From positions 97,501 through 152,268 of the forward strand of contig JACJYG010000013.1 in the NCBI GenBank assembly GCA_020636215.1: a DNA stretch of 54,768 nucleotides, read 5' to 3'. The position numbers and the translations under genes are program-made. Positions 43,839 to 54,036 of this stretch are shown piece by piece. The DNA is from Lewinellaceae bacterium. Lineage in GTDB: Bacteria > Bacteroidota > Bacteroidia > Chitinophagales > Saprospiraceae. Each line of letters begins with the position of its first letter. Position 1 is the stretch's first letter. The notes under the pieces are model-generated. The model did not search any database. It was not told where the DNA came from and was given only the letters and a program-made list of their open reading frames with translations.

Positions 43839-44376
43839 GATGCTCCTTTTAACCCGAACGGGCTAGGCCCTTTCACGAAGGCATTCTTCCGGACGGGCCG
43901 ATTGATGCTATAGATGCCCCCCTAATAGGTACAATATCCACAGTATCGCCCGGAGGACGTTGTATCAAACCCAAGTATCCAAAGTGGATGCTAAACAGGC
44001 GCCTGGGGTAACCCGGAAACCTTCAGCTGGCTCACAGAGGTGGCCGAAGCCCCCAGAAACCAGGCCCATCCGTCCGGATAAATCTTCGCTGCACTCAGCC
44101 GGGTAAAAACCAGCAACCAGCAACCAGCAACTAAGCTCCCTTCCCGAAAGCCCGTTTTTTGCGTACGAAAGCCAAAATTATCCAAATCAATGTAAATCAA
44201 CCACTTACAATATTTTCATTTTTTAAAACATACTCCTTTTTTCCATTTCATCACTTGAAGGCTGCCGACAACTGTACTGGAAGCGCCTGCTTTTCTGGCT
44301 TAATCTTGTAGTAACCATTTCAAAAAACTCCTCCAAATGGAGTGCGAGATGGATTCTATCACTAAAAAGAACAGTC
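43839..44376. other. 538-bp space without a supported gene
   Basis: No convincing gene is seen. A 69-codon minus-strand frame (43991-44200) has no start context and runs through an AACCAGC triple repeat (near 44108-44130). The last 200 bp become AT-rich, and TAATCTTG near 44301 is a one-mismatch -7 box for the next gene. Confidence 0.5.
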
Positions 44377-45771
44377 ATGAAAGCGAACATCCTTTCTCAG
44401 GGCCTACTACTGTCAATCTTCTTGCTAGGTACCTGCGCCACTCTGGCCCTTGGGCAGAACAAGCGCAGTTGGGCCTTCACCAACAACACCGGCCAGGCAG
44501 CCAACGACCTGCACATAGAGTTGGCGGTGGGCACTGTCCCTGTGAATATTGTCACCAACCCCAATGACGGCATGCGGCGGGCCGGAGGGATATTCACCGA
44601 ATTCCCGGAGGCCGGCTCTCCCAGCCGCCACGACTATGCCGGTGGACAAGTGGCCAATGGCAACAGTATTACCCTCCAATTCAAAGACAACACCCGCCCC
44701 CGCCGCTGGTGGTGGACCCTGAACGGAAACCGCATCGGCGACATACAGGGGGCAAACTCCCCGAGCCTGGCCTCCGTGACACCCATGCAGGATTGGCGGG
44801 ATCAGTTGATCGCAAGCCCAATGGGTACCGGGCGCACCACCGGCCATATTGCGGACCTTAGTGTTACCAACCCTACCGATCACCCCATGGTGATCACGGT
44901 AGGCCCCTGCTTTATTCCATCAGGCGGACAACACCAAAGTTATGTAGTGCAGGAAACCGAGCCGGCCACTGTCGATGCGGGGGCAACTGTCCGTATTCCC
45001 CTGCAGGGCTACTGTGCCGATATTTTTACCCGCCCGGTACCGGCCAATACCCCACTACCGCCGGCCTCCGAATGGATCACCCCGGCCGAGCGCCTTCCAC
45101 TACCGGCGCCAGGAGAGACCCCTCCTACCGGAAACGGATGGAAGAAAAGGCCGGATGGCAGCGGCATCACCACTTTCCCCGGCGCCGATATCCCTTTCCC
45201 CTATACCATCGATAGCCGCAAAAACCCCAGGGCTTTTGGCTCCCTTGTTTTGGACGCAATAGAACGGATCTCCGATGCTTATGACCATTCAGCGGGTATC
45301 ATCCAAACGCCTTTTAGCGGAAACCCGGCAAAGGAACGGGAGACGGTTATCCAGCAAACTTTCTGGATGTACACCGCCAGCCTGAAGGGCCGGGAATACA
45401 AAGTAGAAGATTTCGCCCGCAATACCTTAGAGCAGTACGCGGCGACTACCGGCAAGGCGCCGGAAAAATTTGAAAAGGAAGAAAAGGAGAAGCTGCAAGC
45501 AGGCATTAATGAATTCTGGGGCAGCTTTCAGGCCACCGGGGCAAAGGCCAAGGTATTAGTAAACACAGACCGCCAAAGGGCTGATTACGACAATATCGAT
45601 GATCCGGACGACTTGCCCAAGCTCATCCGGCCGGCCTACGACCGCTACGCTGCCGAACGGGCGCTGAACCCCAAAATGACGCATGAAGAAGCGATGAAGA
45701 AAGCCCTCAGCAGCAAGGAAGCACGGGACAAGTGGAGCGATACCTTCAAAAAGATATACGAGGGCAAATGA
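44377..45771 (+). CDS. Secreted protein of unknown function
   Basis: I do not recognise the family. The 464-residue product has a signal peptide (LSIFLLGTCATLALGQ). The first about 200 residues seem beta-rich, with a RRWWWTLNGNRIG segment and a paired GPCFIPSGGQHQSYV ... VRIPLQGYCADIFTRPVP stretch whose two cysteines could form a disulfide. A Pro-rich linker (about 225-265) is followed by a helical, Lys/Glu-rich C-terminus, including ALNPKMTHEEAMKKALSSKEARDKW. A hairpin terminator follows, then another secreted-protein gene. The two probably belong together, but their function is unknown. Confidence 0.75.
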   Translation: MKANILSQGLLLSIFLLGTCATLALGQNKRSWAFTNNTGQAANDLHIELAVGTVPVNIVTNPNDGMRRAGGIFTEFPEAGSPSRHDYAGGQVANGNSITLQFKDNTRPRRWWWTLNGNRIGDIQGANSPSLASVTPMQDWRDQLIASPMGTGRTTGHIADLSVTNPTDHPMVITVGPCFIPSGGQHQSYVVQETEPATVDAGATVRIPLQGYCADIFTRPVPANTPLPPASEWITPAERLPLPAPGETPPTGNGWKKRPDGSGITTFPGADIPFPYTIDSRKNPRAFGSLVLDAIERISDAYDHSAGIIQTPFSGNPAKERETVIQQTFWMYTASLKGREYKVEDFARNTLEQYAATTGKAPEKFEKEEKEKLQAGINEFWGSFQATGAKAKVLVNTDRQRADYDNIDDPDDLPKLIRPAYDRYAAERALNPKMTHEEAMKKALSSKEARDKWSDTFKKIYEGK

Positions 45772-45795
45772 TTCTCTTCCATTTTTCAACAGAAT

Positions 45796-45840
45796 GGAGC
45801 CGGCCAGGTGTGCGCACTACACCGGTGGGCCGGCTCCTTC
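45796..45840 (+). terminator. Hairpin between two secreted-protein genes
   Basis: GGAGCCGGCC (45796-45805) and GGCCGGCTCC (45828-45837) are perfect complements, followed by TTCCTT. It lies between the stop at 45771 and the ATG at 45857. It could end the first transcript or lower expression of the second gene. Confidence 0.6.
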
Positions 45841-45856
45841 CTTAAAATCAACAGCC

Positions 45857-46915
45857 ATGAAAAAGAACCTATTTCCCATCCTCCTTTGCTGCCTTTTTAC
45901 GCTTGTTTTTAGCATCAAAGCCCTGTCTCAATCAAAGGGCCCCAGCCTACAGGCTGCCGCCGAAGCTGCCTACGACCGCGCTTACACTACTGAAAAACCG
46001 GCCGATCAGGCAAAAGCCTTTGACGAAGCGGCGAGCCTTTTTGAAAAAGCAGCCAAAGCTTACCGGGCGGAAGGACAGGAGGAAAAGGCAAAAAGCGCCA
46101 GCAACATGGCCGGCCTGGCGCGGCAAAACGCCGCACACCGTCGGCAAATGTCGGAAGCTGCATTCTTCGGGCCAATGGGATCCCTTGCCAGCCCAAATTA
46201 CAAGCTATATAGCCCCAAACAAGCTCGCTTCTGCCTGTTGCCGGAGGCCGGCATAACGTTCCAGAATCAGGAGAGCATGGAAGCCTTCGACGGAGGCGGC
46301 ATCGATCCGTTACGGCAGTCCCTATACAGCGACCCGGCTTTGATGGAGCATCTGTTTGAAAAGCTTGGCGGTGAATTTCTCATCGGAAGCTATTCCAAAC
46401 CAGCCACTTTGGATGGCTTCCATTGCGAGCGCAGTATTTACAAAGGCTTTTCCGGCGGCGTTCAGCTTTCCCCGCAGTGGCAGTTGGACGGCAGCGCAGG
46501 GTTTAATAAAAGCCACATCACTGCCAGCTTCCCGATGACGGCCTTCCAGTCTGAAACCCCGGAGCCTTATTCCTTCAACGGCCAATTGCGCACCGAACTG
46601 CGGCATACCGTGGCAAGCCTGGGCGCCAGCTATTTTCTCTGCACCGGCGCATTTCGCCCTTTTGCCGGCCTTGGGTTGCACTTCTCGGCCGTCAAGCCGG
46701 GTGTTACAGCAGCTAGTATAGAAGGTGTAAGCTTCCCACTGGAAACGCACAAAGCCTATCATTCCTTTGGCCCTTACCTGGCAGGGGGGATAGCCTGGCA
46801 GCCGGGAAGGCCATTCCTGTTGCGAATAGTGGGAAAAGGATACGTGGCCGATGGGCCCAAAGGGGAACACAGATGGAATGGTTTAGTGGCTGTGGGATTG
46901 GGCGTTTTCTTTTGA
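45857..46915 (+). CDS. Probable outer membrane beta-barrel protein with helical N-terminus
   Basis: A 352-residue product when started at the ATG at 45857, which gives a signal peptide (MKKNLFPILLCCLFTLVFS). Residues about 25-100 are Ala/Lys/Glu-rich helices with TPR-like spacing (AAEAAYDRAYTTEKPADQAKAFDEAASLFEKAAKAY). The last about 220 residues show alternating hydrophobic strands with Gly and aromatic girdles (FSGGVQLSPQWQLDGSAGFNKS, LGASYFLCTGAFRPFAGLGLHF), ending in VAVGLGVFF. This C-terminal aromatic end is typical of outer membrane barrels. The longer frame from 45794 crosses the hairpin and is rejected. Function is unknown. Confidence 0.75.
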   Translation: MKKNLFPILLCCLFTLVFSIKALSQSKGPSLQAAAEAAYDRAYTTEKPADQAKAFDEAASLFEKAAKAYRAEGQEEKAKSASNMAGLARQNAAHRRQMSEAAFFGPMGSLASPNYKLYSPKQARFCLLPEAGITFQNQESMEAFDGGGIDPLRQSLYSDPALMEHLFEKLGGEFLIGSYSKPATLDGFHCERSIYKGFSGGVQLSPQWQLDGSAGFNKSHITASFPMTAFQSETPEPYSFNGQLRTELRHTVASLGASYFLCTGAFRPFAGLGLHFSAVKPGVTAASIEGVSFPLETHKAYHSFGPYLAGGIAWQPGRPFLLRIVGKGYVADGPKGEHRWNGLVAVGLGVFF

Positions 46916-46934
46916 CCCGATGCTGGAGGCGGCT

Positions 46935-47089
46935 TGTGGATGCTATGGATACTATGGATACTGTGGATACTGTGGATGCTATGGATACTGTGGATACTGT
47001 GGATGCTATGGATACTATGGATACTGTGGATACTGTGGATACTATGGATACTGTGGATACTGTGGATGCTATGGATGCTGTGGATGCTG
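46935..47089. repeat. 9-bp tandem repeat (TGGATACTG type), about 17 units
   Basis: Units of TGGATACTG, TGGATACTA and TGGATGCTA alternate over 155 bp, between the convergent ends of the barrel gene (46915) and the epimerase gene (47168). Because the unit is three codons, one frame reads as a run of Val-Asp-Thr/Met-Asp. No start or promoter supports its use. Confidence 0.85.
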
Positions 47090-47167
47090 AACTATCCCAG
47101 AATCTTTTTCAAATCCGGCTCCACTCCATTCAGGAAAGGCTTGTTACATACAAAGCAATTCCATTTT

Positions 47168-48094
47168 TCATTCCGTATCGGCAGCCACAACGGCCTTCAC
47201 ACCTTCCTCATAAGAAGTCGGTTTGAAATTGAAGCGTTGCTCAAACTTGCTGCTGTCGAAGACATAATCCCGATCATATTGGTAGATCATTTCTACGAAC
47301 TCCTTCATGATGGGAATGAACAGGCCGAGGATTCGCAGCATAAATTTCCCTACCACCATATAGCGTGGTTGAACGCCCATTTCGCGGGCGAAGGCTTCGA
47401 TAAACTGCCGTCCCGTCCAGGGGGGAGTAGCCGTGGGCATGTGCCATACCTGGTTGAAAGCATCGGGTGTGTTTCCGAGAATTGCAGTGGCTTTTGCCGC
47501 ATCGGGCGTATAGGTAAAGGAATGCTTTTTGTCGACACTGGCGAACCAGTTGGCTTTTTTGCCCTGTTTAAAATTTTTGAGCACCATTTCCTGCAAAACG
47601 CTGGTCGTGATGCCTGGCCCGTAAAAGTCGGCTGCCCGGGCAATGAGGGCCGTCAACCGGCCTGCTTTAACCTCATCCATGATTATATTCACCAATTGGG
47701 CCCGAACCATACCTTTTTTACTGGGCGGGCTGATAGGTGTTTCCTCGGCCAGGTGGCCGATATGGTTGATATCGTACATATAAATGTTGTCGAAGAACAC
47801 CAGTTTGGCGCCGTGCTTTTTGCAAGCATTGACAACATTGCGCATAAGCGGCGGCCAGTCCCTGCGCCATACTTTGATATTGTACTCCAGGCCCACTACA
47901 AGGTAAACCACTTCCGAGCCGGCAACGGCCGCGTCTATCTGCTGTGGGTCCGTCAGGTCGGCGGAGAAAAGCTCGTCGCTATCGTTGACTTTTTTAGGGT
48001 TGCGGCTCACCAGCCGGATGCTGGAGGTATAGGTTTTTAATTCTTTGGCCAGATCGTTACCGATGGCGCCGCCGGCGCCGAGGATGGTTTGCAT
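47168..48094 (-). CDS. NAD(P)-dependent epimerase/NmrA-like SDR protein
   Basis: A 308-residue soluble protein. The dinucleotide site is GAGGAIG at residues 6-12, followed by an acidic/basic switch strand (RLVSRNPKK) and VVYLVVGLEYN. The middle has FFDNIYMYD, in the place of the SDR catalytic Tyr segment but without the full YxxxK. This fits extended or atypical SDR proteins annotated as NAD-dependent epimerases or NAD(P)H-binding proteins. The C-terminus binds substrate in this family. The substrate cannot be told. A TACCTTCG box (one mismatch to -7) lies about 20 bp upstream. Confidence 0.85.
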   Translation of the reverse strand: MQTILGAGGAIGNDLAKELKTYTSSIRLVSRNPKKVNDSDELFSADLTDPQQIDAAVAGSEVVYLVVGLEYNIKVWRRDWPPLMRNVVNACKKHGAKLVFFDNIYMYDINHIGHLAEETPISPPSKKGMVRAQLVNIIMDEVKAGRLTALIARAADFYGPGITTSVLQEMVLKNFKQGKKANWFASVDKKHSFTYTPDAAKATAILGNTPDAFNQVWHMPTATPPWTGRQFIEAFAREMGVQPRYMVVGKFMLRILGLFIPIMKEFVEMIYQYDRDYVFDSSKFEQRFNFKPTSYEEGVKAVVAADTE

Positions 48095-48206
48095 AGATAT
48101 TGGTTTTTGACTTTTGCGAAGGTAATTTATAAAAAAAACAAGGTATTCAAAATAAGCCGCAAGACGGCAAGGCTATCTGCCACTCAGCCGGGGCACTCCT
48201 GCAGGA

Positions 48207-49607
48207 TCAGGGGATCTCCTGAATATCCTTTAACACCAGGTCATAAACTGTGTTAAAATTGAACTCATCGATAAAGGAAAGTAAGGCGTAATTGATCTTG
48301 TTGAAGCGGAGTTGGGCTTCTTTTTCATCAATGACAGAAAGTTTTCTCCTGAGTTCCAGGTCATTATAGTCCGCATAAATTACGGAGATACTGTTAGCCA
48401 TTTGAGTATCTGCGCTATCCCGGATCATTATTTCCATCACTGCTTTGGCCTTCCCTTCACCCACCTTGTTTTTGAGGGCATCTTTGGCCATTTGACCTTT
48501 TCGTTCTAAGCTTTCCTGATGCGCCTTTGATTTTTCCGGCAAACCTCGGATGAGCGCTTCCAGCTTTTTGTATATAGTGGGGCGTATATATGACAGCGTA
48601 TCGAGAATTTCTCTGGATTCCGCCGGGGAAGCCATTTGATCCAGGGAATAGGAATACTCTGTGAGGCGATTATTGGTAATAGCCGCTTTTTTCTCGGATA
48701 GCAAAAAACGCCCGGCCCGGTTGAGGTAGGATTGGAAAGCTTCATCCTGTGGGCTTCCCGGCCGGAGTGGCAATTTTTTTGACAGGATAGCTCTCAGTAC
48801 TTCCTTAAGGCATTCCTTTTCGACATGAATGCGGCTCAGGTTGATCCGCAGCATCCTGGACAAGTTTTCATCATAATCGTAATCTGTATTGTGGACCACC
48901 CAGGTTTTAATCTTTTGGCTATTCCGAAAATACTCGGAATAATACATTTGGATAGAACTTTCTTCCAGGCCTTCAAGGCGAATGGACCGTTCATTGAGAA
49001 AATAAGGTTTGGCATATTCATTGGCGCCGACAAACATCATGGGTTCACCGGCGACAACCCACCATTTTTTTTCGGCAGAGAAGGACGCAGGGGTGCTGGC
49101 TTCCAAATATCGGCGCGCTAATGCGGGTCCGGCCTCTATGACTGCAACCTCCGTTACTTTGTTTTTCCGTTTGACCAGTACCGGGTGTTCCATCAACTGT
49201 TCAATCGTTTTCTTTAAAAGGCCCATCTCTTTGATCGGATCGTATTCTCCTTCATAGTAGGTATTATACATAAAAGAGACCTCTGCCCGGCCGGATATTC
49301 CCCCATCCAGGAAAACCCTTTTTAATAGATAAAAATCTCTGATCTGAAAGCTATCATCCAGCTTTAATTTTCGTTTCAAATCCTTTACCGTAATGGCGTT
49401 GGAAGCATCGCAATAAAGCGATTCGCCAAGCCAGGCCTCTCCGTCAAAGCCTTTTTTACGGTGGCGTACTGCGCCAAAAAATTTCACGAAATCACGGTTT
49501 GGCCGAGGTAACGGCCATGGTGGGCTAGACAATTTTGGCGGATCACTCTCAATCAATGGCCGAAGGTCACAGATTGGGAAAACAAAAGACAGGATATTTT
49601 CTCTCAT
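48207..49607 (-). CDS. Protein of unknown function
   Basis: I do not recognise this 466-residue protein. It has no clear signal peptide. The start [24 protein letters not shown] is followed by a Pro-rich stretch and a [26 protein letters not shown] segment. Helices with many charged residues make up the middle, and a long charged helical C-terminus ([31 protein letters not shown]) ends it. This size and style would suit a regulatory or effector protein, but nothing proves it. Upstream are two hairpins and the 107-bp array. Confidence 0.65.
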
Positions 49608-49622
49608 GAGCCTGTAAGTTTG

Positions 49623-49665
49623 GCCCCCATCCGGTCAGACGGATGGGGGCGACACTGCAAGTGTC
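49623..49665 (-). promoter_or_regulatory. Two hairpins in the leader of the 49607 gene
   Basis: GCCCCCATCCG (49623-49633) pairs with CGGATGGGGGC (49640-49650), and GACACT with AGTGTC (49651-49665). Both are perfect and lie 15-60 bp before the ATG at 49607. They could be an attenuator, an RNA-binding site, or a terminator for upstream transcription; no T-run follows on the minus strand. Confidence 0.5.
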
Positions 49666-49792
49666 TGTCAACATCTTTGCAGGGATGCAGGAGGCCCGCC
49701 ATCCTATGTGGCAGGCTTTCCTGGTTGCGCAACTTGCACTTAACATAAGTTTTTCCTCCGTCTTACTGAATGATTTTTGTCACCTCCTTTTT

Positions 49793-50243
<451 letters not shown>

Positions 50244-50272
50244 CACTGTCGGCTGAAATACTGGCATACTAT

Positions 50273-52522
50273 TTACTGGGACACTCGACGCTGTTGGCAG
50301 ATATCCAGGTATTCCGGCGAATCCCAGGCGGTGGCGCGGGCCATCAGTTTGGGGCTAACGGGCCCTTTACGGTCTTTGGTAATAATAGCTTTGTAGGGGG
50401 GCGCGTTTTCCCGTTTTCCCGCCCCCCATTTGGAGCAGACCTTTTCTTCGAAGTACTGTAATTGCTCTTCGGAGGGATTGATTCCGTTTCTACCCAGTTG
50501 CTCCAGGTAGAGAATGGCGATATCAAGAGCGGCATTTTGTTCGTCTTTTTCTACCAGGTACTGGTGAAAAGCATTGTAATATTTATTTTTCAAACCATCA
50601 TCCTGGCTGTTTGCGGAGATCCAGAAAAGGCTCTCCATAAGCCTGTCCACGTTTTCGCGGACCGTCGGGCGGGCGCCGGCCAGGGGAAGCGTTTTGAGTT
50701 GCGCCAGCAGCAGCGCTGCCAGGCCTTCGTCGGGTTCCACTTCCAATTCCGACAGTATTTTCAACAGCAGATCCAGCCGCTTTTCTGTACCGGTTTTACT
50801 GATGTAGCGCCCGAGCAGGGAATCGACTTCCATTTTATCTACTTTCAATTTGTTGCGGGCCAGCAACAGGAACTTCAGATGGGCCTGAGCGACGATACCG
50901 GTGCCGAGGAACTTGTTCTGCATCTCTTCGGCCGGGCCCGACAGTTGCAGGGCGCCGGGCTGGTAATCCTCCAATTGAATTTCCCGGCACAGGTAATCCA
51001 GGTAACCGCAAAAAGCCCAGATTCCATTGAGCCGCCGGGCATACAAAGGCTTATTGACATCGACCGTACCGCCGTAATCATCCGCCAGTTCCTGATAGCT
51101 ATTGTTGATAAAACGGATGAGCGTATCTCTTGTCAGGCCGTACCCCTGTTGGTTGAGTTCAGCGACTTCTTCCCCAAGGGCTTTTATAAAGGGATTGTCT
51201 ATCGGGCTTCCATAAGGCTGAAATTCATTTTCCTCAATTTGAGATAAACGAAACAGCACCGGTTGAAGCCTCTTGGCGGTGGCCGGTTCTGTGAGCCCTG
51301 TCAGGTTGTTCCTATCCTTGAAGACCCCTTTATCGTACACAATATCAGACTCTCCATCCCAATCCTCCGTATTATTATCCTGGATAAAAGCCAGAATACG
51401 GCAGAAGCATTCCTGCTGCTCTTCTTCGCATTTCCGGGCGATCTGGGAGATAGTGTAAGTATTTTCGTTTCCCTCAAAGCGGTAGCAGCCAATAAAAGAT
51501 GCATCGATCTGATATCGTTTCTCCCGGGACCGAACGCTGGCGGCGTCCCAGAAGGATTGAAGAGGAATTGAAATATCGGGCGTACTGGCCACTTCAAACA
51601 GGCTTGCCGGATAGGCTTGCTGTGGCCGGGAAGGCCGGAGGGAGTACTTCAGCCTGTGGAGGTCTTTCCAATAGGCTTTTTTGTTTTTCACCAACTGATA
51701 CTCCCCTGGCTGAGGGCCGGGAGCGAATGGGACGATAGCCTCGTTGCCACTATCAAGGCTGACCGGAAAGAGCAACCAAAGGAAAAGGTAGGCCGCCAGG
51801 CCGGTGCCTCCGAGTAAAACTCCGGAAGCCAGACGGCTATTTAGGAGCCGGATGGTATCGCGCTGGAAGTAAAATTCCGAGGTGTTGAAAAAGTCCTTGG
51901 CCGCTCGCAGGGAAGAAAAAATATTCTTCAGCTCCGGCAGGTTAATCCCCAGGAAAACGGCGATGAAGGTCAGGATGATGCTGCTGGGAAAAGAGGGCAG
52001 CAATTGATTATACACATCGTTGTTCTGGCTGGCCCACAGGTTCAGGATCAGGATGAGCAGGGCGAAAAGCACGAGGTTTAAAAAGAAGGTAGTGCGGGCG
52101 GTTCGCTTCAGATGGATGTCGGACAGAGCATATTGCCCGGCCTCGGTCGTATCGGTTAATTTTGCTGTTAAAACGAATGGGATAAGGGTTTCGGCGCCGT
52201 TTTCGGAAAGAAATTTAAATTCCAGTTCAGCGCTCAGTTGCCGCCCTGCAAGGTCGATTAACCCTTCCGGCAGCTTGCCGGCCCGCAGGCTGAGGCCATT
52301 GCGGGTATTGGGTAGTAACGGCAGGCGTTGCACCTCCTGGCCGGCTGCGTCGAGCAGGTCCAGTTCAGCCAGCTTTTTATCACCAATGGTTTGTTCGATA
52401 GACTCCAGAGAAAGGCCGGTTTCCCGTTCGCTGGTGTGCAGGGCGATGGGAATTTGTAGCTCCAGGCCCGTTGCTTTTTTGGTCAACAGGGCGCGGCCGA
52501 CACCGGATACTTCAATGCGCAT
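50273..52522 (-). CDS. Large membrane protein of unknown function
   Basis: I do not recognise the family. The 749-residue product starts with a beta-rich domain of about 145 residues without signal peptide (MRIEVSGVGRALLTKKATGLELQIPIAL). Three membrane helices follow, at about residues 147-166, 178-195 and 236-257. The large C-terminal part is helical and probably cytoplasmic or periplasmic depending on topology. It contains a CRILAFIQDNNTEDWDGESDIVYDKG segment and many Leu-rich helices (LNGIWAFCGYLDYLCREIQLED). No enzyme motif is visible. It lies just beyond the 107-bp array and is transcribed toward the 48207-49607 gene. Confidence 0.7.
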   Translation of the reverse strand: MRIEVSGVGRALLTKKATGLELQIPIALHTSERETGLSLESIEQTIGDKKLAELDLLDAAGQEVQRLPLLPNTRNGLSLRAGKLPEGLIDLAGRQLSAELEFKFLSENGAETLIPFVLTAKLTDTTEAGQYALSDIHLKRTARTTFFLNLVLFALLILILNLWASQNNDVYNQLLPSFPSSIILTFIAVFLGINLPELKNIFSSLRAAKDFFNTSEFYFQRDTIRLLNSRLASGVLLGGTGLAAYLFLWLLFPVSLDSGNEAIVPFAPGPQPGEYQLVKNKKAYWKDLHRLKYSLRPSRPQQAYPASLFEVASTPDISIPLQSFWDAASVRSREKRYQIDASFIGCYRFEGNENTYTISQIARKCEEEQQECFCRILAFIQDNNTEDWDGESDIVYDKGVFKDRNNLTGLTEPATAKRLQPVLFRLSQIEENEFQPYGSPIDNPFIKALGEEVAELNQQGYGLTRDTLIRFINNSYQELADDYGGTVDVNKPLYARRLNGIWAFCGYLDYLCREIQLEDYQPGALQLSGPAEEMQNKFLGTGIVAQAHLKFLLLARNKLKVDKMEVDSLLGRYISKTGTEKRLDLLLKILSELEVEPDEGLAALLLAQLKTLPLAGARPTVRENVDRLMESLFWISANSQDDGLKNKYYNAFHQYLVEKDEQNAALDIAILYLEQLGRNGINPSEEQLQYFEEKVCSKWGAGKRENAPPYKAIITKDRKGPVSPKLMARATAWDSPEYLDICQQRRVSQ

Positions 52523-52700
52523 GGGCTTGGGGTTTCGTAAATTGGGACTTACCTTTGTTTAGAAGTTGATAAGGTGGAGGAAGTTGAGGAGGTTTAGCGG
52601 AGGCCTACCAACTTCATCCCTTCCACGGAAAGTACCATTTGGAATATCGGCCGGTAATTTACAGAAAATAAAGGAAATGACTGGCTGCAGCCGCCCCAGC

Positions 52701-53058
52701 TTATTTCTTCTTCGCCTTTGGGGATGCCTTTGCCCGGGGGTTGAACACCAGCGCCAGGCCTACCCAGTACTCGAGGCCTTTCTGCGTATCCGTTCCTTCT
52801 TCACTAACAAAAACAAAGCCTTTCATTGTTTTCCCGGTGAAATTCATTTCCCTGCAGCCCCTTTCTTCCAGGGCAGTTTCATAAACAGCAGGGTCGATGC
52901 GGCACATTAGTTCATCCCCGATCATCCCCGAGCACCCCGACGCACATTTTCCCGTTAACCATAAAGGTCAGCCCCCCCATCATGTTTTTTTCTTCAACAT
53001 CGGATTGGCCGACGAGGAGTTCCCGGACGCGGTTGGCTAGTTGTTCGTTGTATGCCAT
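52701..53058 (-). pseudogene. TfoX/Sxy N-terminal domain protein, broken by a 10-bp duplication
   Basis: The first part (53058-52912; MAYNEQLANRVRELLVGQSDVEEKNMMGGLTFMVNGKMCVGVLGD) and the second part (ELMCRIDPAVYETALEERGCREMNFTGKTMKGFVFV) together make a normal TfoX-N domain protein of about 115 residues. They lie in different frames. At 52911-52930 the minus strand reads CGGGGATGAT then CGGGGATGAA, a 10-bp tandem copy that shifts the frame by one. Removing one copy restores GVLGDELMCR. The family includes competence regulators and small uncharacterised proteins. A sequencing error cannot be excluded. Confidence 0.8.
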
Positions 53059-53182
53059 ATGAAGTTTTGGCTCAAAATACAGAAAACCTGAAGGTAATCC
53101 GATAATTGGAAGTGGCTGTTTCGGCTCCACTCAATGGCCTTGCCCGGAGCGCAACCATTCAACCTTGCAGCCATATAACCAT

Positions 53183-54025
53183 TCATTTCAGTTCCTCCCT
53201 GAGCTCCTTCAACCGTTTGCGCTCCTTTCGGCTTAAGCTGTTCATGCCATGATGGCGGATCTTATCCAGCAGTTGGTCCATTTCCGCTTCTGGGCTCATG
53301 CCGGGTTTTCGCCGGCGACCCTGCCATCGGCTTCGGCTCAGGTTTTCACCCCAGTAGCTATCGATCATCAGCACGGCCGGGTTGCGGATTATGAGAAGCA
53401 GGAAGGCCACGGTAGGCAATACCAGCAAAAGAACGACCCACCAGTTTTGCAGGAACAAGCCGGGCTCGATAACCAGTATGCCCGCCACCCCTGCGAGTGC
53501 GCCGCCGAGGTGGGCTTCATGGCCGATGTTATCCGCCTGTTTTTTGATGCCGAAGATAGACACCAACATGAAGGCCAGTCCAAAGATCCAGCTTTTGATA
53601 GCGAAAGGCAACCCAATAAAAGAAATAGAGCCTTCCGGAAACAGGACAATAGAAGCAAAGATCACCCCACTAATTGCACCGGAAGCGCCCACCGCCCGAT
53701 AATCCCCGTGATTCCGATGAATGTACAAGGCCAGCAGGTTTCCGGCGATCATACTAAAGAAATAAAGGCCCAGAAACTTCCACACCCCAAACGCCAGTTC
53801 CAGTGAAAAACTGAAGGACAACATCGCGATCATGTTGAAACCGAAGTGGAGCCAACTCCCGTGGAGGAACCCTGAAGATATAAGCCGTTTCCACTCTCTG
53901 TCGATCAGAATTCGGTCGACTTCAAAAAGGTATGCTTCCATAAAGGCATTGTCCCGAAAGCCTTTATAGGTGATCAGGCCGGTAATGATGAGCAAAAGCA
54001 TTCCGGTAGCGCTATTGTATTCCAT
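53183..54025 (-). CDS. Rhomboid family intramembrane serine protease
   Basis: A 280-residue membrane protein with about six helices. The rhomboid catalytic pair is S115 in AVGASGAISGVIF (GxSG motif) and H172 in GHEAHLGGALAG. A conserved segment WLHFGFNMIAML lies in the second helix, and the WRLISSGFLH-like motif is present as WKRLISSGFLHGS. The C-terminal tail is basic (RSRWQGRRRKPG). Rhomboids cut membrane proteins inside the bilayer. It ends close to the L,D-transpeptidase gene (11-bp gap) and likely shares its transcript. The substrate is unknown; it is far from the sigma/anti-sigma pair. Confidence 0.94.
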   Translation of the reverse strand: MEYNSATGMLLLIITGLITYKGFRDNAFMEAYLFEVDRILIDREWKRLISSGFLHGSWLHFGFNMIAMLSFSFSLELAFGVWKFLGLYFFSMIAGNLLALYIHRNHGDYRAVGASGAISGVIFASIVLFPEGSISFIGLPFAIKSWIFGLAFMLVSIFGIKKQADNIGHEAHLGGALAGVAGILVIEPGLFLQNWWVVLLLVLPTVAFLLLIIRNPAVLMIDSYWGENLSRSRWQGRRRKPGMSPEAEMDQLLDKIRHHGMNSLSRKERKRLKELREELK

Positions 54026-54036
54026 AAGCTGTGGGA

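Noticed and set aside
43991..44200. 69-codon minus-strand ORF
   Set aside because: Passes through an AACCAGC triple repeat, shows no family similarity and has no promoter.
46934..48040. Long plus-strand frame of 368 codons
   Set aside because: It runs through the 9-bp repeat as Trp-Ile-Leu runs and then antisense to the epimerase gene, which has a clear NAD-binding motif on the other strand.
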